NCBI RefSeq assembly: GCF_043290135.1 | Contig: NW_027464602.1 | Location: 6,331,001 to 6,395,000, forward strand | Source: Rhipicephalus microplus | Taxonomy: Eukaryota; Arthropoda; Arachnida; Ixodida; Ixodidae | Length of the DNA stretch: 64,000 nt | Direction: 5' to 3' | Shown here: one piece after another, positions 24,087-38,390 of the stretch | How positions within the stretch are numbered: the stretch's first letter is position 1 | Layout: the number at the start of each line of letters is the position of its first letter | The notes under the pieces: generated by a model | The model's database searches: none | What the model was told of the DNA's origin: nothing | What the model saw: the letters and a program-made list of their open reading frames with translations, nothing else | Program-made: the position numbers and the translations under genes

Positions 24087-24736
24087 CCTTAACCTAACGT
24101 AACCTAACCTAACCTAACCTTACCTAACCTAACCTAACCTAACCCAACCCAACCCAACCTAACCTAACCTAACCTAACCTAAACTAACCTAACCCAACCT
24201 AACCTAACCTAACCTAACCTAACCCAACCCAACCCAACCCAACCCAACCTAACCTAACCTAAGCTAACCTAACCAAACCTAACCTAACCTAACTTAACCT
24301 AACCTAACGTAACCTAACCTAACCTAACCTATTCTAACGTAACCTAACCTTACCTGACCTAACCTAACCTAACGTAACCTAACCTAACCTAACCTAACAT
24401 AACTTAACGTAACCTAACCTAACCTAACCCAACCTAACCCAACCCAACCCAACCCAACAACACCCAACCCAACAACACCCAACCCAACCTAACCTAACCT
24501 AACCTTACCTAACCTAACCAAATTATCCTTACCTAACCTAACCTAACCTACGTAACCTAACCTAACCTAACCTAACGTAACCTAACCTAACCTAACGTAA
24601 CCCAACCTAACCTAACCTAACCTAACCCAACCTAACCTAACCTAACCTAACCCAACTCAACCCAACCTAATCTAACCTAACCTAACCTAACCTAACCTAA
24701 CAAAACCTAACCTAACCTAACCTAACCTAACCTAAC
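24087..24736 (-). repeat. Long telomere-type array 5 (class B)
   Basis: 650 bp, copy of array 4 about 6.47 kb away; loses one unit before aatctaacc and has aacttaacg in place of aacctaacg. Confidence 0.92.
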
Positions 24737-27340
24737 AACGGTTGCAAGCGCTTTCACATTAGATATCGCAGTTCCCGACTTTTAATGGTGAAAAACACTG
24801 CATCTCACTAATTTACATTGTTTAATGCGGTTTTACGACGGTTCATATCTTAACCTAACCTAACATTCGCACTTGTATCTAAAAACGCTCTATTACACTG
24901 TTTTGTTCTCAATTACGATATTTGCATAACCTCACAGTTTTTCACCAACTTATTGCAGTACAGAACGTTGTATCTCACTAAATGACATATTTCTTTAAGG
25001 TTTCACGATGCTTGCATGCGCTTTAACGAGAATATCACAATATAGCAGTTTCGCACTTGTAACGGTAGAACACGCAGTATTTGGCTTGTTCATGCCGTTT
25101 TGTGTGCTTTCACAACATTTCACCTATCGCAGTTTAATACTCGCTATAAAACAACACTATCTCGTTAGATGACGTCGTTTTTGGTAGTTTCACGACGCTA
25201 CCTAGCTTAAACTAACCTAACATAACCTAACCTTCGCATTTCTATCGTTAGAAAACGTTTTACTCGCAACTTTACAATGTTTTCTACAAGATTACGACGG
25301 TTTCATGCGTTTTCACATTAGATATCGTAGTTCCCGACTTGTAAGGTTGAAAAACACTACATCTCACTAAGTGACATTGTTTAATGCGATTTTACGACGG
25401 TTGATATGTCAACCTAACCTAACATTCGCACTTGCATCTAAAGACGCTCAATTACACTGTTTCGTTCACAATTACGATATTTGCTTGACCTCACAGTTTC
25501 TCACCAACTTATTACAGTACAGAACGCTGTATCTCGCTAAATGACATCGTTCTTTAAGGTTTCACGATACTTGCATGCGCTTTACCGAGAATGTCAAAAC
25601 ATAGCAGTTTCGCACTTGTAACGGTACAACACGCAGTATTTGGCTTGTTCATGCCGTTTTGTGTGCTTTCACAACATTTTACCTATCGCAGTTTCGTACT
25701 CGCAATAAAACAACACTATCTTGTTAGATGACGTCGTTTTTGGTGGTTTCACGACGCTACCTAGCTTAAACTAACATAACTCAACCTAACATAACCTTCG
25801 CACTTCTATCGTTAGAAAACGTTTTACTCGCTACTTTACATTGCTTTCTACAACATTACGACGGTTTCAAGCGCTTTCACATTAGATATCGCAGTTCCCA
25901 ACTTGTAAAGGTGAAAAACACTGCATCTCACTAAGTGACATTGTTTATTGCGGTTTTACGACGGTTCATACCTTAACCTAACGTAACCTAACCTAACCTA
26001 ACCCAACCTAACCTAACATAACCTAACCTAACCTAACCTAACCTAACCTAACCTAACCAAACCTAACCTAACGTAACCTAACCTGACCTAACCTAACCTA
26101 ACCTAACCTAACGACGTTTGCAAGCGCTTTCACATTAGATATCGCAGTTCCCGACTTGTAATGGTGAAAAACACTGCATCTCACTAAGTGACATTGTTTA
26201 GTGCGGTTTTACGACGGTTCATATCTTAACCTAACCTAACATTCGTACTTGTATTGAAAAACGCTCTATTACACTGTTTCGTTCACAATTACGATATTTG
26301 CATAACCTCACAGTTTTTCACCAACTTATTGCAGTACAGAACGCTGTATCTCGCTAAATGACATTGTTCTTTAAGGTTTCACGATGCTTGCATGCGCTTT
26401 AACGAGAATATCACAATATAGCAGTTTCGCACATGTAACGGTAGAACACGCAGTATTTGGCTTGTTCATGCCGTTTTGTGTGCTTTCACAACATTTCACC
26501 TATCGCAGTTTAATACTCGCAATAAAACAACACTATCTCTTTAGATGACGTCGTTTTTGTAGTTTCACGACGCTACCTAGCCTAAACTAACCTAACCTAA
26601 CCTTCGCGCTTCTATCGTTAGAAAACGTTTTACTCGCAACTTTACAATGTTTTCTACAAGATTACGACGGTTTCATGCGCTTTCACATTAGATATCGTAG
26701 TTCCCGACTTGTAATGTTGAAAAACGCTACATCTCACTAAGTGACGTTGTTTAATGCGGTTTTACGATGGTTGATATGTCAACCTAACCTAACATTCGCA
26801 CTTGTATCTAAAGACGCTCAATTACACTGTTTCGTTCACAATTACGATATTTGCTTGACCTCACAGTTTCTCACCAACTTATTACAGTACAGAACGCTGT
26901 ATCTCGCTAAATGACATCGTTCTTTAAGGTTTCACGATACTTGCATGCGCTTTACCGAGAATATCACAACATAGCAGTTTCGCACTTGTAACGGTACAAC
27001 ACGCAGTATTTGGCTTGTTCATGCCGTTTTGTGTGCTTTCACAACATTTCACCTATCGCAGTTTCGTACTCGCAATAAAACAACACTATCTCGTTAGATG
27101 ACGTTGTTTTTGGTAGTTGCACGACGCTACCTAGCTTAAACTAACATAACTCAACCTAACATAACCTTCGCACTTCTATCGTTAGAAAACGTTTTACTCG
27201 CTACTTTACATTGCTTTCTACAACATTACGACGGTTTCAAGCGCTTTCACATTAGATATCACAGTTCCCAACTTGTAAAGGTGAAAAACACTGCATCTCA
27301 CTAAGTGACATTGTTTAATGCGGTTTTACGACAGTTCATA
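24737..27340. repeat. Satellite tract 6
   Basis: Continues the 6.48-kb duplication to about 26.53 kb, where gatgacatcg of the first copy is replaced by gatgacgtcg with a one-base gap (gtttttgtag). Confidence 0.87.
25971..26112 (-). repeat. Short telomere-type array
   Basis: 142 bp; two units longer than its 19498 counterpart. Confidence 0.87.
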
Positions 27341-28016
27341 CCTTAACCTAACGTAACCTAACCTAACCTAACCTTACCTAACCTAACCTAACCTAACCTA
27401 ACCCAACCCAACCCAACCTAACCTAACCTAACCTAACCTAACCTAAACTAACCTAACCCAACCTAACCTAACCTAACCTAACCTAACCCAACCTAACCCA
27501 ACCCAACCCAACCTAACCTAACCTAAGGTAACCTAACCTAAGCTAACCAAACCTAACCTAACCTAACTTAACCTAACCTAACGTAACCTTACCTAACCTA
27601 ACCTATTCTAACGTAACCTAACCTTACCTGACCTAACCTAACCTAACGTAACCTAACCTAACCTAACATAACCTAACGTAACCTAACCTAACCTAACCTA
27701 ACCTAACGTAACCTAACCTAACCTAACCCAACCTAACCCAACCCAACCCAACCCAACAACACCCAACCCAACCTAACCTAACCTAACCTAACCTTACCTA
27801 ACCTAACCAAATTATCCTTACCTAACCTAACCTAACCTAACCTAACCTAACCTAACGTAACCTAACCTAACCTAACCTAACCTAACCTAACCTAAACTAA
27901 CCTAACCCAACCTAACCTAACCTAACCTAACCTAACCCAACTCAACCTAACCTAATCTAACCTAACCTAACCTAACCTAACCAAACCTAACATAACCTAA
28001 CCTAACCTAACCTAAC
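27341..28016 (-). repeat. Long telomere-type array 6 (class C)
   Basis: 676 bp with a single aacaacaccc block; the entry sequence is acagttcatacc, and a private aaggtaacc unit lies near 27527. Confidence 0.92.
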
Positions 28017-29249
28017 GACGGTTGCAAGCGCTTTCACATTAGATATCGTAGTTCCCGACTTGTAATGTTGAAAAACGCTACATCTCACTAAGTGACGTTG
28101 TTTAATGCGGTTTTACGATGGTTGATATGTCAACCTAACCTAACATTCGCACTTGTATCTAAAGACGCTCAATTACACTGTTTCGTTCACAATTACGATA
28201 TTTGCTTGACCTCACAGTTTCTCACCAACTTATTACAGTACAGAACGCTGTATCTCGCTAAATGACATCGTTCTTTTAGGTTTCACGATACTTGCATGCG
28301 CTTTACCGAGAATGTCACAACATAGCAGTTTCGCACTTGTAACGGTACAACACGCAGTATTTGGCTTGTTCATGCCGTTTTGTGTGCTTTCACAACATTT
28401 TACCTATCGCAGTTTCGTACTCGCAATAAAACAACACTATCTCGTTAGATGACGTTCTTTTTGGTGGTCTCACGACGCTACATAGCTTAAACTAACATAA
28501 CTCAAGCTAACCTTCGCACTTCTATCGTTAGAAAACGTTTTACTCGCAACTTTACAATGTTTTCTACAAGATTACGACGGTTTCATGCGCTTTCACATTA
28601 GATATCGTAGTTCCCGACTTGTAATGTTGAAAAACACTACATCTCACTAAGTGACATTGTTTAATGTGGTTTTACGACGGTTCATATCTTAACCTAACCT
28701 AACATTCGCACTTGTATTAAAAACGCTCTATTACACTGTTTCGTTCACAATTAGGATATTTGCATAACCTCACAGTTTTTCACCAACTTATTGCAGTACA
28801 GAACGCTGTATCTCGCTAAATGACATCGTTCTTTAAGGTTTCACGATGCTTGCATGCGCTTCAACGAGAATATCACAACATAGCAGTTTCGCACTTGTAA
28901 CGGTACAACACGCAGTATTTGGCTTGTTCATGCCGTTTTGTGTGCTTTCACAACATTTCACCTATCGCAGTTTCGTACTCGCAATAAAACAACACTATCT
29001 CGTTAGATGACGTTGTTTTTGGTAGTTTCACGACGCTACCTAGCTTAAATTAACATAACTCAACCTAACATAACCTTCGCACTTCTATCGTTAGAAAACG
29101 TTTTACTCGCTACTTTACATTGCTTTCTACAACATTACGACGGTTTCAAGCGCTTTCACATTAGATATCACAGTTCCCAACTTGTAAAGGTGAAAAACAC
29201 TGCATCTCACTAAGTGACATTGTTTAATGCGGTTTTACGACGGTTCATA
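28017..29249. repeat. Satellite tract 7
   Basis: About two monomers without a short array. Its first part repeats the gttgatatgtcaacc variant of the monomer at about 26.76 kb. Confidence 0.88.
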
Positions 29250-29904
29250 CCTTAACCTAACGTAACCTAACCTAACCTAACCTAACCTTACCTAACCTAA
29301 CCTAACCTAACCTAACCAACCCAACCCAACCTAACCTAACCTAACCTAAACTAACCTAACCCAACCTAACCTAACGTAACCTAACCTAACCCAACCTAAC
29401 CCAACCCAACCCAACCTAACCTAACCAAAGCTAACCTAACCTAACCTAACCAAACCTAACCTAACCTAACTTAACCTAACCTAACGTAACCTAACCTAAC
29501 CTAACCTATTCTAACGTAACCTAACCTAACCTGACCTAACCTAACCTAACGTAACCTAACCTAACCTAACATAACCTAACGTAACCTAACCTAACCTAAC
29601 GTAACCTAACCCAACCTAACCCAACCTAACCCAACCCAACCCAACCCAACAACACCACACCCAACCTAACCTAACCTAACCTAACCTTACCTAACCTAAC
29701 CAAATTATCCTTACCTAACCTAACCTAACCTAACGTAACCTAACCTAACCTATCCTAACGTAACCTAACCTAACCTAACCTAACCTAACCCAACCTAACC
29801 TAACCTAACCTAACCCAACTCAACCCAACCTCACCTAATCTAACCTAACCTAACCTAACCTAACCAAACCTAACCTAACCTAACCTAACCTAACCTAACC
29901 TAAC
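29250..29904 (-). repeat. Long telomere-type array 7 (class A)
   Basis: 655 bp with the aacaacaccacaccc block of arrays 1 and 2; its only private unit seen is cctatcc. Confidence 0.92.
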
Positions 29905-31375
29905 GACGGTTGCAAGCGCTTTCACATTAGATATCGCAGTTCCCCACTTTTAATGGTGAAAAACACTGCATCTCACTAATTGACATTGTTTAATGCGGTT
30001 TTACGACGGTTCATATCTTAACCTAACCTAACATTCGCACTTGTATCTAAAAACGCTCTATTACACTGTTTTGTTCACAATTACGATATTTGCATAACCT
30101 CACAGTTTTTCACCAACTTATTGCAGTACAGAACGCTGTATCTCGCTAAATGACATTGTTCTTTAAGGTTTCACGATGCTTGCATGCGCTTTAACGAGAA
30201 TATCACAATATAGCAGTTTCGCACTTGTAACGGTAGAACACGCAGTATTTGGCTTGTTCATGCCGTTTTGTGTGCTTTCCCAATATTTCACCTATCGCAG
30301 TTTCGTACTCGCAATAAAACAACACTATCTCGTTAGATGACATCGTTTTTGGTGGTTTCACGACGCTACCTAGCTCAAACTAACCGAACCTTCGCACTTC
30401 TATCGTTAGAAAACGTTTTATTCGCTACTTTACAATGTTTTCTACAAGATTACGACGGTTTCATGCGCTTTCACATTAGATATCGCAGTTCCCGACTTGT
30501 AATGGTGAAAAACACAGCATCTCACTAAGTGACATTGTTTAATGCGGTTTTAGCGCGGTTCATATCTTAACCTAACCTAACCTTACCTAACCCGACCTAA
30601 CCTAACCTACCCTAACCAAACCTTACCTAACATACCCTAACCTGACCTAACCTAACCTAACCTAACCAAACCTAACCTAACCTAACCTAACCTAACCTAA
30701 CGACGTTTTCAAGCGCTTTCACATTAGATATCGCAGTTCCCGACTTGTAATGGTGAAAAACACTGCATCTCACTAAGTGACATTGTTTAATGCGGTTTTA
30801 CGACGGTTCATATCTTAACCTAACCTAACATTCGCACTTGTATTAAAAACGCTCTATTACACTGTTTCGTTCACAATTAGGATATTTGCATAACCTCACA
30901 GTTTTTCACCAACTTATTGCAGTACAGAACGCTGTATCTCGCTAAATGACATCGTTCTTTAAGATTTCACGATGCTTGCATGCGCTTCAACGAGAATATC
31001 ACAACATAGCAGTTTCGCACTTGTAACGGTACAACACGCAGTATTTAACTTGTTCATTGCGTTTTGTGTGCTTTCACAACATTTCACCTATCGCAGTTTC
31101 GTACTCGCAATAAAACAACACTATCTCGTTAGATGACGTTGTTTTTGGTAGTTTCACGACGCTACCTAGCTTAAACTAACATAACTCAACCTAACATAAC
31201 CTTCGCACTTCTATCGTTAGAAAACGTTTTACTCGCTACTTTACAGTGCTTTCTACAACATTACGACGGTTTCAAGCGCTTTCACAGTAGATATCACAGT
31301 TCCCAACTTGTAAAGGTGAAAAACACTGCATCTCACTAAGTGACATTGTTTAATGCGGTTTTACGACGGTTCATA
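29905..31375. repeat. Satellite tract 8
   Basis: Contains the 63-codon frame at 30337 and one short array. The last monomer carries cacagtagatatcaca (about 31285), a marker also at 48722 and 63589. Confidence 0.88.
30565..30701 (-). repeat. Short telomere-type array, agcgcgg-entry type
   Basis: 137 bp, acataccctaacctgacc marker, one unit longer than 16804 and 23282. Confidence 0.87.
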
Positions 31376-31995
31376 CCTTAACCTAACGTAACCTAACCTA
31401 ACCTAACCTAACCTAACCTAACCAACCCAACCCAACCTAACCTAACCTAACCTAACCTAAACTAACCTAACCCAACCTAACCTAACCTAACCTAACCTAA
31501 CCCAACCTAACCCAACCCAACCCAACCTAACCTAACCAAAGCTAACCTAACCTAACCTAACCAAACCTAACCTAACCTAACTTAACCTAACCTAACGTAA
31601 CCTAACCTAACCTAACCTATTCTAACGTAACCTAACCTTACCTGACCTAACCTAACCTAACGTAACCTAACCTAACCTAACATAACCTAACGTAACCTAA
31701 CCTAACCTAACGTAACCTAACCTAACCTAACCCAACCTAACCCAACCCAACCCAACCCAACAACACCCAACCCAACCTAACCTAACCTAACCTAACCTTA
31801 CCTAACCTAACCAAATTATCCTTACCTAACCTAACCTAACCTAACGTAACCTAACCTAACCTAACCTAACGTAACCTAACCTAACCTAACCCAACCTAAC
31901 CTAACCTAACCTAACCTAACCCAACTCAACCCAACCTAACCTAATCTAACCTAACCTAACCTAACCTAACCTAACCAAACCTAACCTAACCTAAC
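31376..31995 (-). repeat. Long telomere-type array 8 (class C)
   Basis: 620 bp; lacks the early ccttacc unit found near the start of most long arrays. Confidence 0.92.
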
Positions 31996-33491
31996 GACGG
32001 TTGCAAGCGCTTTCACATTAGATATCGCAGTTCCCCACTTTTAATGGTGAAAAACACTGCATCTCACTAATTGACATTGTTTAATGCGGTTTTACGACGG
32101 TGTATATCTCAACCTAACCTAACATTCGCACTTGTATCTAAGTACGCTCAATTACACTGTTTCGTTCACAATTACGATATTTGCTTGACCTCACAGTTTC
32201 TCACCAACTTATTACAGTACAGAACGCTGTATCTCGCTAAATGACATCGTTCTTTAAGGTTTCACGATACTTGCATGCGCTTTACCGAGAATATCACAAT
32301 AAAGCAGTTTCGCACTTGTAACGGCACAAGACGCAGTATCTGGCTAGTTCATGCCATTTTGTGTGCTTTCCCAATATTTCACCTATCGCAGTTTCGTACT
32401 CGCAATAAAACAACACTATCTCGTTAGATGACATCGTTTTTGGTGGCTTCACGACGCTACCTAGCTCAAACTAACCGAACCTTCGCACTTCTATCGTTAG
32501 AAAACGTTTTATTCGCTACTTTACAATGTTTTCTACAAGATTACGACGGTTTCATGCGCTTTCACATTAGATATCGCAGTTCCCGACTTGTAATGGTGAA
32601 AAACACAGCATCTCACTAAGTGACATTGTTTAATGCAGTTTTAGCGCGGTTCATATCTTAACCTAACCTAACCTTACCTAACCCAACCTAACCTAACCTA
32701 ACCTAACCAAACCTTACCTAACATCCCTAACCTAACCTAACCTAACCTAACCTAACCAAACCTAACCTAACCTAACCTAACGTAACCTAACCTAACCTAA
32801 CCTAACCTAACCTAACGACGTTTGCAAGCGCTTTCACATTAGATATCGCAGTTCCCGACTTGTAATGGTGAAAAACACTGCATCTCACTAAGTGACATTG
32901 TTTAATGCGGTTTTACGACGGTTCATATCTTAACCTAACCTAACATTCGCACTTGCATTAAAAAACGCTCTATTACACTGTTTCGTTCACAATTAGGATA
33001 TTTGCATAACCTCACAGTTTTTCACCAACTTATTGCAGTACAGAACGCTGTATCTCGCTAAATGACATCGTTCTTTAAGGTTTCACGATGCTTGCATGCG
33101 CTTTAACGAGAATATCACAACATAGCAGTTTCGCACTTGTAACGGTACAACACGCAGTATTTGGCTTGTTCATGCCGTTTTGTGTGCTTTCACAACATTT
33201 CACCTATCGCAGTTTCGTACTCGCAATAAAACAACACTATCTCGTTAGATGACGTTGTTTTTGGTAGTTTCACGACGCTACCTAGCTTAAACTAACATAA
33301 CTCAACCTAACATAACCTTCGCACTTCTATCGTTAGAAAACGTTTTACTCGCTACTTTACATTGCTTTCTACAACATTACGACGGTTTCAAGCGCTTTCA
33401 CATTAGATATCACAGTTCCCAACTTGTAAAGGTGAAAAACACTGCATCTCACTAAGTGACATTGTTTAATGCGGTTTTACGACGGTTCATA
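31996..33491. repeat. Satellite tract 9
   Basis: Monomers with the 63-codon frame at 32428 (alanine variant) and one short array; resembles 49454-50949. Confidence 0.88.
32657..32816 (-). repeat. Short telomere-type array, agcgcgg-entry type
   Basis: 160 bp, acatccc marker; one unit longer than 21677. Confidence 0.87.
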
Positions 33492-34152
33492 CCTTAACCT
33501 AACGTAACCTTCCCTAACCTAACCTTACCTAACCTAACCTAACCTAACCTAACCCAACCCAACCCAACCTAACCTAACCTAACCTAACCTAAACTAACCT
33601 AACCCAACCTAACCTAACCTAACCTAACCTAACCCAACCCAACCCAACCCAACCTAACCTAACCTAAGCTAACCTAACCAAACCTAACCTAACCTAACTT
33701 AACCTAACCTAACGTAACCTAACCTAACCTAACCTATTCTAACGTAACCTAACCTTACCTGACCTAACCTAACCTAACGTAACCTAACCTAACCTAACGT
33801 AACCTTACCTAACCTAACATAACCTAACGTAACCTAACCTAACCTAACCCAACCTAACCCAACCCAACCCAACCCAACATCACCCAACCCAACAACACCC
33901 AACCCAACCTAACCTAACCTAACCTTACCTAACCTAACCAAATTATCCTTACCTAACCTAACCTAACCTAACGTAACCTAACCTAACCTAACCTAACGTA
34001 ACCTAACCTAACCTAACGTAACCCAACCTAACCTAACCTAACCTAACCTAACCCAACCTAACCTAACCTAACCTAACCCAACTCAACCCAACCTAACCTA
34101 ATCTAACCTAACCTAACAAAACCTAACCTAACCTAACCTAACCTAACCTAAC
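33492..34152 (-). repeat. Long telomere-type array 9 (class D)
   Basis: 661 bp. Class D is marked by ccttccctaacc near the start (33509) and caacatcaccc in the middle. Confidence 0.92.
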
Positions 34153-35384
34153 AACGGTTGCAAGCGCTTTCACATTAGATATCGCAGTTCCCGACTTTTA
34201 ATGGTGAAAAACTGCATCTCACTAATTTACATTGTTTAATGCGGTTTTACGACGGTTCATATCTTAACCTAACCTAACATTCGCACTTGTATCTAAAAAC
34301 GCTCTATTACACTGTTTTGTTCTCAATTACGATATTTGCATAACCTCACAGTTTTTCACATACTTATTGCAGTACAGAACGTTGTATCTCACTAAATGAC
34401 ATATTTCTTTAAGGTTTCACGATGCTTGCATGCGCTTTAACGAGAATATCACAATATAGCAGTTTCGCACTTGTAACGGTAGAACACGCAGTATTTGGCT
34501 TGTTCATGCCGTTTTGTGTGCTTTCACAACATTTCACCTATCGCAGGTTAATACTCGCTATAAAACAACACTATCTCGTTAGATGACGTCGTTTTTGGTA
34601 GTTTCACGACGCTACCTAGCTTAAACTAACCTAACATAACCTAACCTTCGCATTTCTATCGTTAGAAAACGTTTTACTCGCAACTTTACAATGTTTTCTA
34701 CAAGATTACGACGGTTTCATGCGTTTTCACATTAGATATCGTAGTTCCCGACTTGTAATGTTGAAAAACACTACATCTCACTAAGTGACATTGTTTAATG
34801 CGATTTTACGACGGTTGATATGTCAACCTAACCTAACATTCGCACTTGCATCTAAAGACGCTCAATTACACTGTTTCGTTCACAATTACGATATTTGCTT
34901 GACCTCACAGTTTCTCACCAACTTATTACAGTACAGAACGCTGTATCTCGCTAAATGACATCGTTCTTTAAGGTTTCACGATACTTGCATGCGCTTTACC
35001 GAGAATGTCAAAACATAGCAGTTTCGCACTTGTAACGGTACAACACGCAGTATTTGGCTTGTTCATGCCGTTTTGTGTGCTTTCACAACATTTTACCTAT
35101 CGCAGTTTCGTACTCGCAATAAAACAACACTATCTTGTTAGATGACGTCGTTTTTGGTGGTTTCACGACGCTACCTAGCTTAAACTAACATAACTCAACC
35201 TAACATAACCTTCGCACTTCTATCGTTAGAAAACGTTTTACTCGCTACTTTACATTGCTTTCTACAACATTACGACGGTTTCAAGCGCTTTCACATTAGA
35301 TATCGCAGTTCCCAACTTGTAAAGGTGAAAAACACTGCATCTCACTAAGTGACATTGTTTATTGCGGTTTTACGACGGTTCATA

Positions 35385-35521
35385 CCTTAACCTAACGTAA
35401 CCTAACCTAACCTAACCCAACCTAACCTAACATAACCTAACCTAACCTAACCTAACCTAACCAAACCTAACCTAACGTAACCTAACCTGACCTAACCTAA
35501 CCTAACCTAACCTAACCTAAC
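35385..35521 (-). repeat. Short telomere-type array
   Basis: 137 bp, follows gtttattgcgg; cctgacc marker. Confidence 0.87.
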
Positions 35522-36184
35522 GACGTTTGCAAGCGCTTTCACATTAGATATCGCAGTTCCCGACTTGTAATGGTGAAAAACACTGCATCTCACTAAGTGA
35601 CATTGTTTAGTGCGGTTTTACGACGGTTCATATCTTAACCTAACCTAACATTCGTACTTGTATTGAAAAACGCTCTATTACACTGTTTCGTTCACAATTA
35701 CGATATTTGCATAACCTCACAGTTTTTCACCAACTTATTGCAGTACAGAACGCTGTATCTCGCTAAATGACATTGTTCTTTAAGGTTTCACGATGCTTGC
35801 ATGCGCTTTAACGAGAATATCACAATATAGCAGTTTCGCACTTGTAACGGTAGAACACGCAGTATTTAACTTGTTCATGCCGTTTTGTGTGCTTTCACAA
35901 CATTTCACCTATCGCAGTTTAATACTCGCAATAAAACAACACTATCTCTTTAGATGACGTCGTTTTTGGTAGTTTCACGACGCTACCTAGCCTAAACTAA
36001 CCTAACCTAACCGCGCTTCTATCGTTAGAAAACGTTTTACTCGCAACTTTACAATGTTTTCTACAAGATTACGACGGTTTCATGCGCTTTCACATTAGAT
36101 ATCGCAGTTCCCGACTTGTAATGGTGAAAAACACAGCATCTCACTAAGTGACATTGTTTAATGCGGTTTTAGCGCGGTTCATAT

Positions 36185-36350
36185 CTTAACCTAACCCAAC
36201 CTTACTTAACCCAACCTAACCTAACCTAACCTAACCAAACCTTACCTAACATAACCTAACCTAACCTAACCTAACCTAACCAAACCTAACCTGACCTAAC
36301 CTAACGTAACCTAACCTAACCTAACCTAACCAAACCTAACCTAACCTAAC
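36185..36350 (-). repeat. Short telomere-type array, agcgcgg-entry type
   Basis: 166 bp, begins acccaaccttacttaaccc, shared with 41079 and 60165. Confidence 0.87.
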
Positions 36351-37024
36351 GACGTTTGCAAGCGCTTTCACATTAGATATCGCAGTTCCCGACTTGTAAT
36401 GGTGAAAAACACTGCATCTCACTAAGTGACATTGTTTAATGCGGTTTTACGACGGTTCATATCTTAACCTAACCTAACATTCGCACTTGTATTAAAAAAC
36501 GCTCTATTACACTGTTTCGTTCACAATTAGGATATTTGCATAACCTCACAGTTTTTCACCAACTTATTGCAGTACAGAACGCTGTATTTCGCTAAATGAC
36601 ATCGTTCTTTAAGGTTTCACGATGCTTGCATGCGCTTTACGAGAATATCACAACATAGCAGTTTCGCACTTGTAACGGTACAACACGCAGTATTTGGCTT
36701 GTTCATGCCGTTTTGTGTGCTTTCACAACATTTCACCTATCGCAGTTTCGTACTCGCAATAAAACAACACTATCTCGTTAGATGACGTTGTTTTTGGTAG
36801 TTGCACGACGCTACCTAGCTTAAACTAACATAACTCAACCTAACATAACCTTCGCACTTCTATCGTTAGAAAACGTTTTACTCGCTACTTTACATTGCTT
36901 TCTACAACATTATGACGGTTTCAAGCGCTTTCACATTAGATATCACAGTTCCCAACTTGTAAAGGTGAAAAACACTGCATCTCACTAAGTGACATTGTTT
37001 AATGCGGTTTTACGACAGTTCATA

Positions 37025-37156
37025 CCTTAACCTAACGTAACCTAACCTAACCTAACCCAACCTAACCTAACATAACCTAACCAAACCTAACCTAACCTAA
37101 CCTAACCTAACCAAACCTAACCTAACGTAACCTAACCTAACCTAACCTAACCTAAC
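37025..37156 (-). repeat. Short telomere-type array with empty PLE2 site
   Basis: 132 bp. ctaacctaacata at 37062-37074 runs straight into acctaaccaaacc, showing the pre-insertion state of the PLE2 target. Confidence 0.88.
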
Positions 37157-38390
37157 GACGTTTGCAAGCGCTTTCACATTGGATATCGCAGTTCCCGACT
37201 TGTAATGGTGAAAAACACTGCATCTCACTAAGTGACATTGTTTAATGCGGTTTTACGACCGTTCATATCTTAACCTAACCTAACATTCGTACTTGTATTG
37301 AAAAACGCTCTATTCCACTGTTTCGTTCACAATTACGATATTTGCTTGACCTCACAGTTTCTCACCAACTTATTACAGTACAGAACGCTGTATCTCGCTA
37401 AATGACATCGTTCTTTTAGGTTTCACGATACTTGCATGCGCTTTACCGAGAATGTCACAACATAGCAGTTTCGCACTTGTAACGGTACAACACGCAGTAT
37501 TTGGCTTGTTCATGCCGTTTTGTGTGCTTTCACAACATTTTACCTATCGCAGTTTCGTACTCGCAATAAAACAACACTATCTCGTTAGATGACGTTCTTT
37601 TTGGTGGTCCCACGACGCTACATAGCTTAAACTAACATAACTCAAGCTAACCTTCGCACTTCTATCGTTAGAAAACGTTTTACTCGCAACTTTACAATGT
37701 TTTCTACAAGATTACGACGGTTTCATGCGCTTTCACATTAGATATCGTAGTTCCCGACTTGTAATGTTGAAAAACACTACATCTCACTAAGTGACATTGT
37801 TTAATGCGGTTTTACGACGGTTGATATCTCAACCTAACCTAACATTCGCACTTGTATCTAAATACGCTCAATTACACTGTTTCGTTCACAATTACGATAT
37901 TTGCTTGACCTCACAGTTTCTCACCAACTTATTACAGTACAGAACGCTGTATCTCGCTAAATGACATCGTTCTTTAAGGTTTCAAGATACTTGCATGCGC
38001 TTCAACGAGAATATCACAACATAGCAGTTTCACACTTGTAACGGTACAACACGCAGTATTTGGCTTGTTCATGCCGTTTTGTGTGCTTTCACAACATTTC
38101 ACCTATCGCAGTTTCGTACTCGCAATAAAACAACACTATCTCGTTAGATGACGTTGTTTTTGGTAGTTTCACGACGCTACCTAGCTTAAACTAACATAAC
38201 TCAACCTAACATAACCTTCGCACTTCTATCGTTAGAAAACGTTTTACTCGCTACTTTACATTGCTTTCTACAACATTACGACGGTTTCAAGCGCTTTCCC
38301 ATTAGATATCACAGTTCCCAACTTGTAAAGGTGAAAAACACTGCATCTCACTAAGTGACATTGTTTAATGCGGTTTTACGACGGTTCATA

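Larger units (their letters stand above)
34153..38390. repeat. Satellite tract 10
   Basis: First copy of the 4.9-kb duplication up to about 37.07 kb. Contains three short arrays, one of which holds an empty PLE2 target (37062-37074). Has the private changes cacattggatatcgc (37180) and ggtggtcccacg (37611). Confidence 0.88.
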
